Part shown: in pieces, positions 1-6,266 of the stretch | How positions within the stretch are numbered: the first letter of the stretch is position 1 | Layout: every line of letters begins with the position of its first letter | Source: CAIUSP01 sp040375675 | GTDB lineage: Bacteria; Actinomycetota; Thermoleophilia; Solirubrobacterales; 70-9 | Direction: 5' to 3' | Assembly: GCA_040375675.1 (NCBI GenBank) | Contig: JBEIRY010000057.1 | Coordinates: forward strand, 1 to 11,003 | Length of the DNA: 11,003 nt | Program-made: the position numbers and the translations under genes | Notes under the pieces: model-generated | Seen by the model: only the letters and a program-made list of their open reading frames with translations | Databases searched by the model: none | Told to the model about the DNA's origin: nothing

Positions 1-34
1 CCAAAACCGTCACCCCTGCCGTCTGAGCCCACCC

Positions 35-295
35 ATGCGGGGCGTGGTCATCGACACCAACATCGTGCTCGACATGTGGGTGTTTGACGACCCGCGCTCA
101 CACCCCTTGAACCAAGCCTTGCAAAGCGGCGACGTGCACTGGTGGGCCAACGCCGAGATGCGCGAAGAGTTGCTGCGGGTGCTGGCCTACCCGCATTTGT
201 TGGCCCGCCAGGCATTGCGCGGTATCAATGCCCTGGACGTGCTGGCGCAGTTTGACCAACACGCCCACAGCGTGCCCAGCGCCGAGCGAAAGTGA
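35..295 (+). pseudogene. PIN-domain protein, 3'-truncated (putative toxin-like ribonuclease)
   Basis: PIN domains are metal-dependent RNA-cleaving folds, common as toxins of toxin-antitoxin pairs. The N-terminus carries the first acidic strand (VIDTNIVLD, residues 5-13), and an EELLRVLAYP stretch near residues 44-53 fits the second conserved acidic position. The open reading frame ends after 86 codons, whereas such proteins are usually about 130-140 residues; the later acidic residues of the active site are missing. The match to the family stops around PSAER (codons at 275-289), exactly where the opposing sulfotransferase gene also breaks off. From memory, the sequence resembles PIN proteins of Burkholderiales/Comamonadaceae rather than actinobacteria, and its codon use looks different from the rest of the window. 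The preceding 34 bases contain a frame ending in TGA at 24-26, perhaps the tail of an upstream gene. No antitoxin is visible. I treat it as a non-functional fragment. Confidence 0.72.
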
Positions 296-1008
296 TCCAA
301 CTCCGCGTTGATCTTGCGCATCAGTGCAATCTCTGGCTGGGTCAGGGTGCGATTGAGCGGACGGTCCACCGAGCTCTCCGCGCTGAAATCGAAGATTTCG
401 AGCGGCAGACCTCCGGCGAGGATCATCTCCTCGATCAGATTCGCGCGGATCGTCTCGTATTGGAGAAAGGTCTCCGAGGTCACGCATGGCGAATCCGGCA
501 GTTGGCGAGAGTACCTGTCGAGTATCGGCCGCGTTCCCCACAGCGTCATCCGGGTGGCCTGCACATAAGAGGAGAAGGTGCTGGTCTCTTTGAATCCCGC
601 AGACACTTGCGCGTGAGCAGACCAGATGAACGGATAGACATCGCGCACGCAGTAGACGCTGCGGATGGTGCCTCCCTCGGCCTCGAGCAGGTCGATGATC
701 GGAGCCCACTCCTCCACCTTCACATCCGAGAAGGCCTCGCAGGAGATGATCGAGCGCTCGCCGGGTGGCGCGAGGCGGTCGAGCTCCTCCAACGGATCGA
801 ATTCATCAGACAAACCCATCAGCCCAACGACGAGCGGCAACCCGTTACCCGAACCCAGCGCGGTCGGATCACCCTCCAGCGGATCGTGCAGGTAGTTCCA
901 GCCGGCAGCCTTCAGCTCAGCCACGTTGCAGCGCAGCACCGCCTGGAGGGCGGAGGTGCCCGTCTTCGGTGAGCCCGGGTACAAGAGGATTTCGCGCTTG
1001 TCTGCCAT
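187..1008 (-). pseudogene. Sulfotransferase-like protein, C-terminus replaced at a junction
   Basis: This looks like a PAPS-dependent sulfotransferase-fold protein, which moves a sulfuryl group from PAPS to an acceptor; the acceptor cannot be told. With the ATG start at 1008, the phosphosulfate-binding loop PKTGTSALQ is at residues 14-22, and a 3'-phosphate-binding-like segment VRDVYPFIWSAHAQ is at 121-134. Plausible family sequence continues to about residue 240 (AELDHF, codon at 289-291). After that the frame runs on for about 32 residues antisense to the PIN gene to a stop at 187, and that tail looks like a shadow. So the true C-terminus is missing. A TTG at 1026 would add six residues; neither start has a good SD sequence. 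The gene lies downstream of sigH on the same strand, but a strong hairpin at 1041-1082 separates them, so it probably has its own promoter. Confidence 0.62.
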
Positions 1009-1040
1009 CACCAACGAAGGTAACAACCTGGTGAACGAAG

Positions 1041-1082
1041 AAAGACCCCGCCTCCCACCTTGCGCGTGAGAGCGGGGCCTTT
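1041..1082 (-). terminator. Intrinsic terminator of the sigma factor gene
   Basis: On the minus strand the sequence AAAGGCCCCGC pairs with GCGGGGTCTTT, giving 11 bp with one G-T wobble. Inside it, TCTCAC pairs with GTGGGA past one bulged G, leaving a 7-nt loop. The 3' side runs into a T-rich stretch (TCTTTCTTCG). It sits about 80 nt after the sigma factor stop and just before the sulfotransferase gene. The stem is symmetrical enough to work on either strand. Confidence 0.8.
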
Positions 1083-1162
1083 CGATCGTTGCGAGTGGGC
1101 CGAAGCCCGCTGGTCTTTTGCCTGGTGAGAGAGATTCCGCCTAGACGACTCAGGCAGATTGA

Positions 1163-1852
1163 TCAGACCTGCACCGCCCGTGAGGAGAGGTGGGTTGCCA
1201 CCTTGCGCTTTACGCGCTGCAGAGCGTTGTCGACCGTCTTGGCGTCGCACTCGACCTGCTCGCCGATCTCCTCGTAGGGGCGACCGTCGAGATAGAGCGC
1301 GAGCACGCGGCTTTCGAGATCGCTCAACACGCTGGTCAGACAACCGACCAAGCTGTCGAGTTCCTCGCTTGCGATCACCTGGATCGACGGGTCACGAACC
1401 TCCGGCCCGGGCAGCACATCCTCGAGGGTCATCTCGGTCTCGCCGCCGGCGGTGCTCTGGCTGAACGAGACGGAGTGGTTCAGGGGCATGTGCTTGTTGC
1501 GCGTGGCTGTCTTGACCGCGGTGATGATCTGCCGGGTTATGCAGAGCTCGGCAAAACCGCGAAACGACGCCTCGCGCTCGACCTTGTAATCACGGATCGC
1601 CTTGTAGAGACCCATCATTCCCTCGCTCATCAAGTCATCGGCATCGCCGCCGAGCAAGAAGTAAGACGAGGACTTGACACGTATGAACCTGCGATACCTG
1701 CGGACCAACTGGTCGTAGGCATCCTGGCGACCTTCCTTGGCCATCTTGACCAGCAGCTCGTCGTCTATGCCCGGCTGGGCACGGCGTCGAGCGGCCGCCT
1801 CGAGTTTGGCGATCGCTATTTCTTGGGTATTGGGGGAAGCAGATGCTGCCAC
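1163..1852 (-). CDS. sigH: RNA polymerase sigma factor, SigH (sporulation sigma-H) type
   Basis: A sigma-70 family factor that directs RNA polymerase to alternative promoters. With the GTG start at 1852 it has 229 residues, close to Bacillus SigH (about 218). Region 2 covers roughly residues 31-125, with SYFLLGGDADDLMSEGMMGLYKAI (63-86) and the very conserved AELCITRQIITAVKTATRNKHMPLN (101-125). Region 4 (about 172-222) holds a helix-turn-helix, with LDGRPYEEIGEQV (188-200) followed by TVDNALQRVKRK (206-217). Region 3 is absent, as in SigH. These motifs match Bacillus SigH as I remember it. The start was chosen because a perfect AAGGAGG ends 6 nt before this GTG; the upstream TTG at 1858 directly abuts that SD. 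The gene has its own promoter and leader and a terminator after it. What it controls here is unknown; most Thermoleophilia are not known to form spores. Confidence 0.9.
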   Translation of the reverse strand: MAASASPNTQEIAIAKLEAAARRRAQPGIDDELLVKMAKEGRQDAYDQLVRRYRRFIRVKSSSYFLLGGDADDLMSEGMMGLYKAIRDYKVEREASFRGFAELCITRQIITAVKTATRNKHMPLNHSVSFSQSTAGGETEMTLEDVLPGPEVRDPSIQVIASEELDSLVGCLTSVLSDLESRVLALYLDGRPYEEIGEQVECDAKTVDNALQRVKRKVATHLSSRAVQV

Positions 1853-1858
1853 GTACAA

Positions 1859-1865
1859 CCTCCTT
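1859..1865 (-). promoter_or_regulatory. Shine-Dalgarno site that fixes the sigH start
   Basis: The minus strand reads AAGGAGG here, a full anti-16S match, 6 nt before GTG at 1852. It touches the alternative TTG at 1858, which argues against that start. It is the strongest SD I noticed in the window. Confidence 0.8.
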
Positions 1866-1879
1866 GGTTGTTGTGGCCC

Positions 1880-1902
1880 GCCCTTACCTCCCCTAGGTGG
1901 GC
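1880..1902 (-). promoter_or_regulatory. Leader hairpin just upstream of the sigH ribosome binding site
   Basis: On the minus strand GCCCACCT pairs with AGGT-AA-GGGC around a 5-nt AGGGG loop, giving 8 bp with a two-base bulge. The loop and 3' arm contain AGGGGAGG, itself SD-like. The hairpin ends 14 nt before the real SD. A smaller hairpin, CGAGTC-N7-GACTCG, lies at 1926-1944 in the same leader. A role in translational control is inference. Confidence 0.4.
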
Positions 1903-1967
1903 TCTCTCTCTGAGGGTGCTGTCAACGAGTCAAACCTCGACTCGGGGTTCACCCTTCTTGCTGCGCC

Positions 1968-1995
1968 AGTGTAGGGACGCATCAGCAACTGTCAA
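1968..1995 (-). promoter_or_regulatory. Promoter of sigH
   Basis: On the minus strand a perfect -35 hexamer TTGACA (1995-1990) is followed after a 16-bp spacer by TACACT (1973-1968), which fits a TANNNT -10. Transcription would start near 1961, giving an untranslated leader of about 109 nt before the GTG at 1852. It looks like a housekeeping sigma-A promoter. Confidence 0.7.
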
Positions 1996-1999
1996 GCAT

Positions 2000-2033
2000 C
2001 GTTCGTGATCGAATGAACGAACGCGTGCATTCG
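2000..2033. promoter_or_regulatory. Nested inverted repeats between divergent genes, possible operator
   Basis: CGTTCGT (2000-2006) is repeated inverted as ACGAACG (2017-2023). A second, interleaved pair is CGAATG (2010-2015) and CATTCG (2028-2033). They lie 5 bp beyond the -35 of sigH and upstream of a possible TACTTT -10 (2034-2039) for the plus-strand genes. Binding by a regulator is only inferred; I do not recognise the site. Confidence 0.35.
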
Positions 2034-2103
2034 TACTTTGCAGGCCTTCCGCCGCAGACAGGCTCACCATTGCCGTGTGGCAGCGAGATCACGACCGAAA
2101 GGT

Positions 2104-2763
2104 GTGAAAAGCCGCAGGCGTCTCTGGAAGCGCACGGACGAATTCGGGTTCGGTCGGCTCGCCGCCCTGACCGACGGCATCTTCGCCGTTGCGATCACCT
2201 TGATCGCAGTGCAGTTGACCATCCAGAAGCCCGCCGACGATTCGGCGAGAGCGATGTTCGATGCGATCGGCGCCGAGGAGGGCGCGTGGATCGGGTTCAT
2301 CGTGGCCTTCGTCGTGTTGGCCCGCTACTGGGTGGCAAACCATTCGCTGTTTGCGCGCCTGACTGCAATAGACCCCCACGTGATCAGGCTGCAGATGATC
2401 TATCTCTTCCTGATCGTGCTGCTGCCGTTCAGCACCAGGATCATCGGTGACTACGGCAACAACCCGGGGGCGGTGGTGGTGCTGGCGGTGATCCTTGCGC
2501 TGCTGTGTGTGATGGAGACGATCCTCTTCGGCTACGCGGCCAAGTCCGGGCTGCTCGACTACTCGCCCGACTCGACCGAGTTCCGCTGGGCGATGATCGC
2601 TTCGCTGATGCCCGTGTTCACCTTTCTGGTTACGATCCCGCTTGCTTGGGTCGATACGACCCTCGCGCTGATCAGTTGGATCCCGATCGGCCTCGCGCTC
2701 GACTATCTGATCCAGCGCATCGCCCCCGACGGATCGCTCGACTGGTCGAGAGATATGACCTGA
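2104..2763 (+). CDS. TMEM175/DUF1211 family integral membrane protein (putative K+ channel)
   Basis: Bacterial TMEM175 proteins are potassium-selective channels with six transmembrane helices per subunit. From the GTG at 2104 the protein has 219 residues. Its first helix carries RLAALTDGIFAVAITL (18-33), a variant of the family signature RxxxFSDG with Leu-Thr in place of Phe-Ser. Further helices lie roughly at 62-80, 94-114, 122-146, 162-184 and 188-205, and the second ends in ARYWVANHSLF, typical of the family. The start is uncertain: the frame is open to a TTG at 2038 and has another GTG at 2077, and none has a well-spaced SD. I chose 2104 because it leaves the usual short, basic N-terminal tail. 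Its TGA shares one base with the ATG of the sugar porter (TGATG), so the two are co-translated. Channel function is known for the family, not shown here. Confidence 0.8.
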   Translation: MKSRRRLWKRTDEFGFGRLAALTDGIFAVAITLIAVQLTIQKPADDSARAMFDAIGAEEGAWIGFIVAFVVLARYWVANHSLFARLTAIDPHVIRLQMIYLFLIVLLPFSTRIIGDYGNNPGAVVVLAVILALLCVMETILFGYAAKSGLLDYSPDSTEFRWAMIASLMPVFTFLVTIPLAWVDTTLALISWIPIGLALDYLIQRIAPDGSLDWSRDMT

Positions 2764-4211
2764 TGGCGACGAAATCCACCACACGCAGCCGCTCGTCTAG
2801 GAGCAAGAGCTCCAATCAGTCCAGCCGATTGATGAAGGGCCTGCTGCTGGTCGCTCTGGTCACCTTCGTCGCCGGATTGCTGTTCGGCTACGACCAGGGC
2901 GTGATCGCCGGTGCGCTTGCGGGAATCGGCAAGGACTTCGCAGTTGGCGACACCGCAAAGCAGATCATCACTTCCTGGGTCACCCTCGGGGCGCTCTTCT
3001 CAGCACTGGTTGCGGGCACGCTCGCAGACAAGTTCGGCCGAAAGCCGATGCTGATCACCGCCGGGATCTTGTTCAGCGCAGGTGCGCTGGTCCAGGGCTT
3101 TGCACCGGGCGTGCCTGTACTCACCGCGGGCCGCGTGATCACGGGCTTCGGGATCGGGTTTGCCTCCACCATCGCGCCCCTCTACGCCGCCGAGATGGCT
3201 CCGCAGCAGATTCGTGGCCGCATCGTCTCGACTTACCAGTTGGCGATAACGGTGGGGATCTTCCTCGCCTACCTCGTCTCCGACCTGCTCGAGCCCGGCC
3301 GCTGGCGCGAGATGTTCCTGGTCGGGATCGTCCCGGGAGTCATCCTGATCACAGGCGTCCTGTTTGCCCCCGAGTCGGCCCGGTGGCTGGCCAAGGTCGG
3401 GCGCAAAAGAGATGCAAAGAAGTCGCTGGCCAAGGTCACCCAGGCCGACGAGGTGAACAAGAACCTCGACGATCTCGAGCGCGAGCTCACACATGAGAAG
3501 GCCGAGGGGGAATCCACCTGGAGCGATGTCTTCAAGCCCAGCGTGCGAAAGGCGCTGATCGTGGGACTCGGTCTTTCGATCTTCCAGCAGGTGACGGGTA
3601 TCAACGCGATCATCTACTACGCCAACACGATCTTCGAAAGCGCCGGCCTCACCAGCACCAAGGCCCAGACCACAGCGACCCTCTACTGCGTAGGGCTGAC
3701 CAACGTGCTCGCCACCTTCGTCGCGGTCGCGTATGTGGATCGCTTCGGGCGCAAGCCGCTGCTCTTCCTAGGGTTGGTCGGGATGTTCGTCTCGCTCTGC
3801 GCGGTCGGACTGGGATTCGCCATCGAGTCGACCAAGGACACCGGCTCTGGCGCCTCGATCGTCGGCATCATCACGATGGTCGCGCTGGTGATCTTCATCG
3901 CATCTTTCGCCTTCTCGCTGGGGCCAGTGGTCTGGACGATCATCTCGGAGATATTCCCCAACCGCATCCGCGGCAGGGCCGTATCGCTTGCCACCGCAGC
4001 CAACTGGGGTGCGGCGTTTCTGGTGACCGAGTTCTTCTTGAGCATCGTCAACGCTATCGGCGAGGCGGCGACCTTCTTCATCCTCGCGAGCATGTGTGTG
4101 CTCGCCTATATCTTCATCTGGCGATACGTGCCCGAGACCAAGGGTCGCTCACTCGAAGAGATCCAAGCCCAGTGGGCCAAGGGCGGCAGCACCAAGAGCT
4201 GGGAGGAGTGA
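2763..4211 (+). CDS. MFS sugar porter (sugar:H+ symporter family)
   Basis: A 482-residue, 12-helix transporter of the major facilitator superfamily, sugar porter branch (relatives of XylE, AraE, GalP and GLUT), acting in the cytoplasmic membrane. Family signatures appear in order: GYDQGVIAGAL (42-52), DKFGRKPML (89-97), PESARWL (203-209), QQVTGINAIIYYA (275-287), DRFGRKPLL (326-334), GPVVWTIISEIFP with RIRGRA (387-406), and PETKGRSLEEIQ (457-468). The sugar-binding QQxTGxNxxxYY and the signature salt-bridge loops are intact, so it is probably active; the sugar cannot be told. A Ser/Arg/Lys-rich N-terminal tail of about 22 residues precedes helix 1. The ATG at 2763 overlaps the stop of the TMEM175-like gene by one base; a longer in-frame reading from 2505 lies inside that gene and is rejected. 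The 3' end converges on rlmB with only 4 bp between stops. Confidence 0.92.
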   Translation: MATKSTTRSRSSRSKSSNQSSRLMKGLLLVALVTFVAGLLFGYDQGVIAGALAGIGKDFAVGDTAKQIITSWVTLGALFSALVAGTLADKFGRKPMLITAGILFSAGALVQGFAPGVPVLTAGRVITGFGIGFASTIAPLYAAEMAPQQIRGRIVSTYQLAITVGIFLAYLVSDLLEPGRWREMFLVGIVPGVILITGVLFAPESARWLAKVGRKRDAKKSLAKVTQADEVNKNLDDLERELTHEKAEGESTWSDVFKPSVRKALIVGLGLSIFQQVTGINAIIYYANTIFESAGLTSTKAQTTATLYCVGLTNVLATFVAVAYVDRFGRKPLLFLGLVGMFVSLCAVGLGFAIESTKDTGSGASIVGIITMVALVIFIASFAFSLGPVVWTIISEIFPNRIRGRAVSLATAANWGAAFLVTEFFLSIVNAIGEAATFFILASMCVLAYIFIWRYVPETKGRSLEEIQAQWAKGGSTKSWEE

Positions 4212-4213
4212 GC

Positions 4214-4239
4214 GCTCAGGCGCTTCGCTGGCGCTGAGC
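4214..4239. terminator. Possible hairpin at the convergent gene ends
   Basis: GCTCAG-g-CGC (4214-4223) can pair with GCGCTGAGC (4231-4239) around a 7-nt loop. It spans the junction of the two converging genes and lies partly in the last codons of rlmB. No T-run follows on either strand, so intrinsic termination is doubtful. Confidence 0.3.
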
Positions 4240-4872
4240 TTCGAAGAGGATCGCCGCGGCCGCGGTCGAGACGTTCAGCGATTCGACCTTGCCTTGTGTG
4301 GGGATCGAAACCAGCTCGTCGCAGGTGTCGGCCACTCTCTTGCGCAGCCCCTTGCCCTCTGATCCCATCACCACGACCGCGCGGCCCTTCCAGTCGACGT
4401 CGTAGATGGTTCTCTCGGCATCGCCCTCGGCGCCGTAGATCCAGGCCTCCTGCTTGCGGGCGAGCTCCAGCCAATCGGCGAGGTTGCCCACATGTGAGAT
4501 CTCCAGGTGCTCGGTCGCACCTGCAGATGCCTTGACTACCGCGGGTGTGACCGTGGCGGCGCGGCGCTCGCAGATCACCACGCCCGATGCACCAGCGACC
4601 TCTGCCACGCGGCAAGCAGCACCGAGATTTTGAGGGTCCTGGATCTCGTCGAGTGCGAGGACGAGAGCGTTTTCGTGGCGCAGCAGTTGCGATGCGTCGG
4701 CGTAGCCGAAGGCGTCGACCTCGGCCACCACACCCTGATGCTCGGCCGATCCGCACATCCGCTCCAGCTCGGCGTCAGACGCGTCGTCGGAGGTGACGAC
4801 TCGGTGGACCTTCCGCTTTCCGCGCTCGGCCTCGGCCACAGCGCGGCGCCCGTAGATGAACTCGCTGCTCAT
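4216..4872 (-). CDS. rlmB: 23S rRNA (guanosine-2'-O-)methyltransferase, TrmH/SpoU family
   Basis: A SAM-dependent RNA ribose methyltransferase with the SPOUT knot fold; RlmB proteins methylate a peptidyl-transferase loop guanosine (G2251 in E. coli numbering). All three SpoU motifs are present: DPQNLGAACR (79-88), VVMGSEGKGL (167-176) and IPTQGKVESLNVSTAAAAI (190-208). A short N-terminal substrate-binding region begins with IYGRRAVAEA (6-15). At 218 residues it is somewhat shorter than E. coli RlmB (243), the loss being in the N-terminal domain. The ATG overlaps the cysS stop by 4 nt (ATGA), so it is translationally coupled and probably the last gene of the operon. The cysS-rlmB pairing is the usual one in actinobacteria and supports RlmB over other TrmH paralogues. 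Confidence 0.88.
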   Translation of the reverse strand: MSSEFIYGRRAVAEAERGKRKVHRVVTSDDASDAELERMCGSAEHQGVVAEVDAFGYADASQLLRHENALVLALDEIQDPQNLGAACRVAEVAGASGVVICERRAATVTPAVVKASAGATEHLEISHVGNLADWLELARKQEAWIYGAEGDAERTIYDVDWKGRAVVVMGSEGKGLRKRVADTCDELVSIPTQGKVESLNVSTAAAAILFEAQRQRSA

Positions 4873-6263
4873 GACTGGGCGTCCGCTCGCGGCACCAGTC
4901 GCGCGCCGCCTGCCTCGTCGCGGACCTCCCAGCCCAGCTCGAGCAGTTGGTCGCGGATCTCGTCGGCGCGGTCGTAGTCGCCTGCCTCACGGGCAGCGTT
5001 GCGGTCGGCCAGGAGAGCAAGCGCTGCCGGGTCAGGCTCGGCTTCGGCGTGGGCGAGGGATTCGAGTCCGAAGAGCTCCAACAGATCCGCCACCGCCTCG
5101 CGGGCACCGATCAACTCGCGCTTGTTGGCATCGGTCACCAGATCGAAGATCGCAGCGAGGGCCTTGGGTGTGTTGAAGTCGTCGGAGAGAGCCTCGTAGA
5201 CGGCTTCGCGGCACTCCGTTACCTCCGGCGCCTCCTCGCCCGATGCCGAGCGCTCCTCCTCGCTGGCACTCTCACCGCGCAGGAAGTTACGAAGCCGCTC
5301 GACGCGCGCACGCGATTCCTCCAGCGCCTCTGCAGAGAAGGCGAGCGGCTGGCGGTAGTGGCCCGAGACGAGGTATGCCACCACGGCCTCGGGGCCGTAG
5401 GTATCGAGGGCGTGTGCAAGATCGAAGATGTTCCCCTCGGACTTGGACATCTTCTGCTCGTCGGTCTGGACCATCCCGTTGTGCATCCAGATTCGCGCAA
5501 GCGGTGTGCCCTCAACGGGCGCGGCCGCCTCGGACTGGGCGATCTCGTTTTCGTGGTGGGGAAAGACGAGGTCCGACCCGCCGCCGTGGATCTCCAAGTC
5601 GAGCCCCAACTCGCTCTCGGCCATCGCCGAGCACTCGATATGCCAGCCCGGGCGGCCGGGGCCCCAGGGTGAGGGCCAGGCGGTGTCCTCGCCCTTCTTC
5701 TGGGCCTTCCAGAGCGCGAAGTCGAGTTGGTCTTCTTTCAGATCGTCTGATCCCGCCTCCTCGCCCTGATCCATCTGGTCGGGGTCACGGTTGGAGAGAT
5801 CTCCGTAGCGGTCGAAGGAGCGCACCTTGAAGTAGACATCGCCGCCCGACTCGTAGGCGTGGCCGGACTCGATCAGCCGCTCGATCAACTCGATGATCTG
5901 GGGGATCGAGTCGGTGGCTCGCGGCTCGGAGTCGGGGCGACCGATACCGAGACGGTCGGTGACATGTATGTAGGCCTCGGACATCTGCGAGGCCCAGTCG
6001 GCCGAGGGCACGCCCTCCTCGGCCGCGGCGGCGTAGATCTTGTCGTTCACATCGGTGAGGTTGAAGACCACCCGCACCTCGTAGCCGAGCCTGCGCAGGA
6101 AGCGACCGAACAGCAGAAAGGTCACATACGGGCGGGCGTTGCCGATGTGGATCGGTCCGTAGGTGGTCGGGCCGCAGGCGTAGATGCCCACTTTGCCGGC
6201 CTCGCGCGGCTCGAGCGCCTTGCGCTCGCCGCTGAGGGTGTCGGTGATGGTGACGGTTCGCAC
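4869..6263 (-). CDS. cysS: Cysteinyl-tRNA synthetase
   Basis: A class I aminoacyl-tRNA synthetase that charges tRNA-Cys in the cytoplasm. It has 464 residues, the normal length. The signature CGPTTYGPIHIGNARP (30-45) contains the HIGH-type motif as HIGN; KMSKS is at 271-275. The four zinc ligands are in place: C30, C211, H236 and E240, matching C28/C209/H234/E238 of the E. coli enzyme. The C-terminal anticodon-binding part ends with DYDRADEIRDQLLELGWEVRD, typical of CysS. That full-length C-terminus argues against the shorter mycothiol ligase MshC. The GTG at 6263 lies 3 nt after the coiled-coil gene's TAG and has no SD, so it probably relies on coupled translation. An insertion of acidic residues (EEAGSDDLKEDQ) lies near 168-179. 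Confidence 0.96.
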   Translation of the reverse strand: MRTVTITDTLSGERKALEPREAGKVGIYACGPTTYGPIHIGNARPYVTFLLFGRFLRRLGYEVRVVFNLTDVNDKIYAAAAEEGVPSADWASQMSEAYIHVTDRLGIGRPDSEPRATDSIPQIIELIERLIESGHAYESGGDVYFKVRSFDRYGDLSNRDPDQMDQGEEAGSDDLKEDQLDFALWKAQKKGEDTAWPSPWGPGRPGWHIECSAMAESELGLDLEIHGGGSDLVFPHHENEIAQSEAAAPVEGTPLARIWMHNGMVQTDEQKMSKSEGNIFDLAHALDTYGPEAVVAYLVSGHYRQPLAFSAEALEESRARVERLRNFLRGESASEEERSASGEEAPEVTECREAVYEALSDDFNTPKALAAIFDLVTDANKRELIGAREAVADLLELFGLESLAHAEAEPDPAALALLADRNAAREAGDYDRADEIRDQLLELGWEVRDEAGGARLVPRADAQS

Positions 6264-6266
6264 GCT

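Noticed and set aside
35..295. A working toxin-antitoxin module
   Set aside because: The PIN gene is truncated before its later active-site residues and no antitoxin gene is visible in the window.
1008..1343. A 111-codon minus-strand frame across the end of sigH and the terminator
   Set aside because: Its arginine-rich composition is typical of an off-frame reading of sigH, and it runs through the strong hairpin.
1190..2008. A 272-codon plus-strand open frame antisense to sigH
   Set aside because: The sigma factor on the other strand has clear domains, an SD, a promoter and a terminator. The antisense frame shows none of these and runs through the sigH promoter.
2001..2033. LexA (SOS) box between sigH and the TMEM175-like gene
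   Set aside because: The Gram-positive LexA site needs GAAC-N4-GTTC. Here the halves occur as GTTC...GAAC, with wrong order and spacing.
2505..2762. N-terminal extension of the sugar porter
   Set aside because: The extra 86 codons are out of frame inside the TMEM175-like gene and read as Arg/Asp-rich shadow. The ATG at 2763 gives a normal sugar porter N-terminus.
6132..6180. HIGN in place of HIGH in the CysS active site as a possible defect
   Set aside because: HIGNAR is a normal variant of this signature, as in Bacillus CysS, and the zinc ligands and KMSKS are intact.
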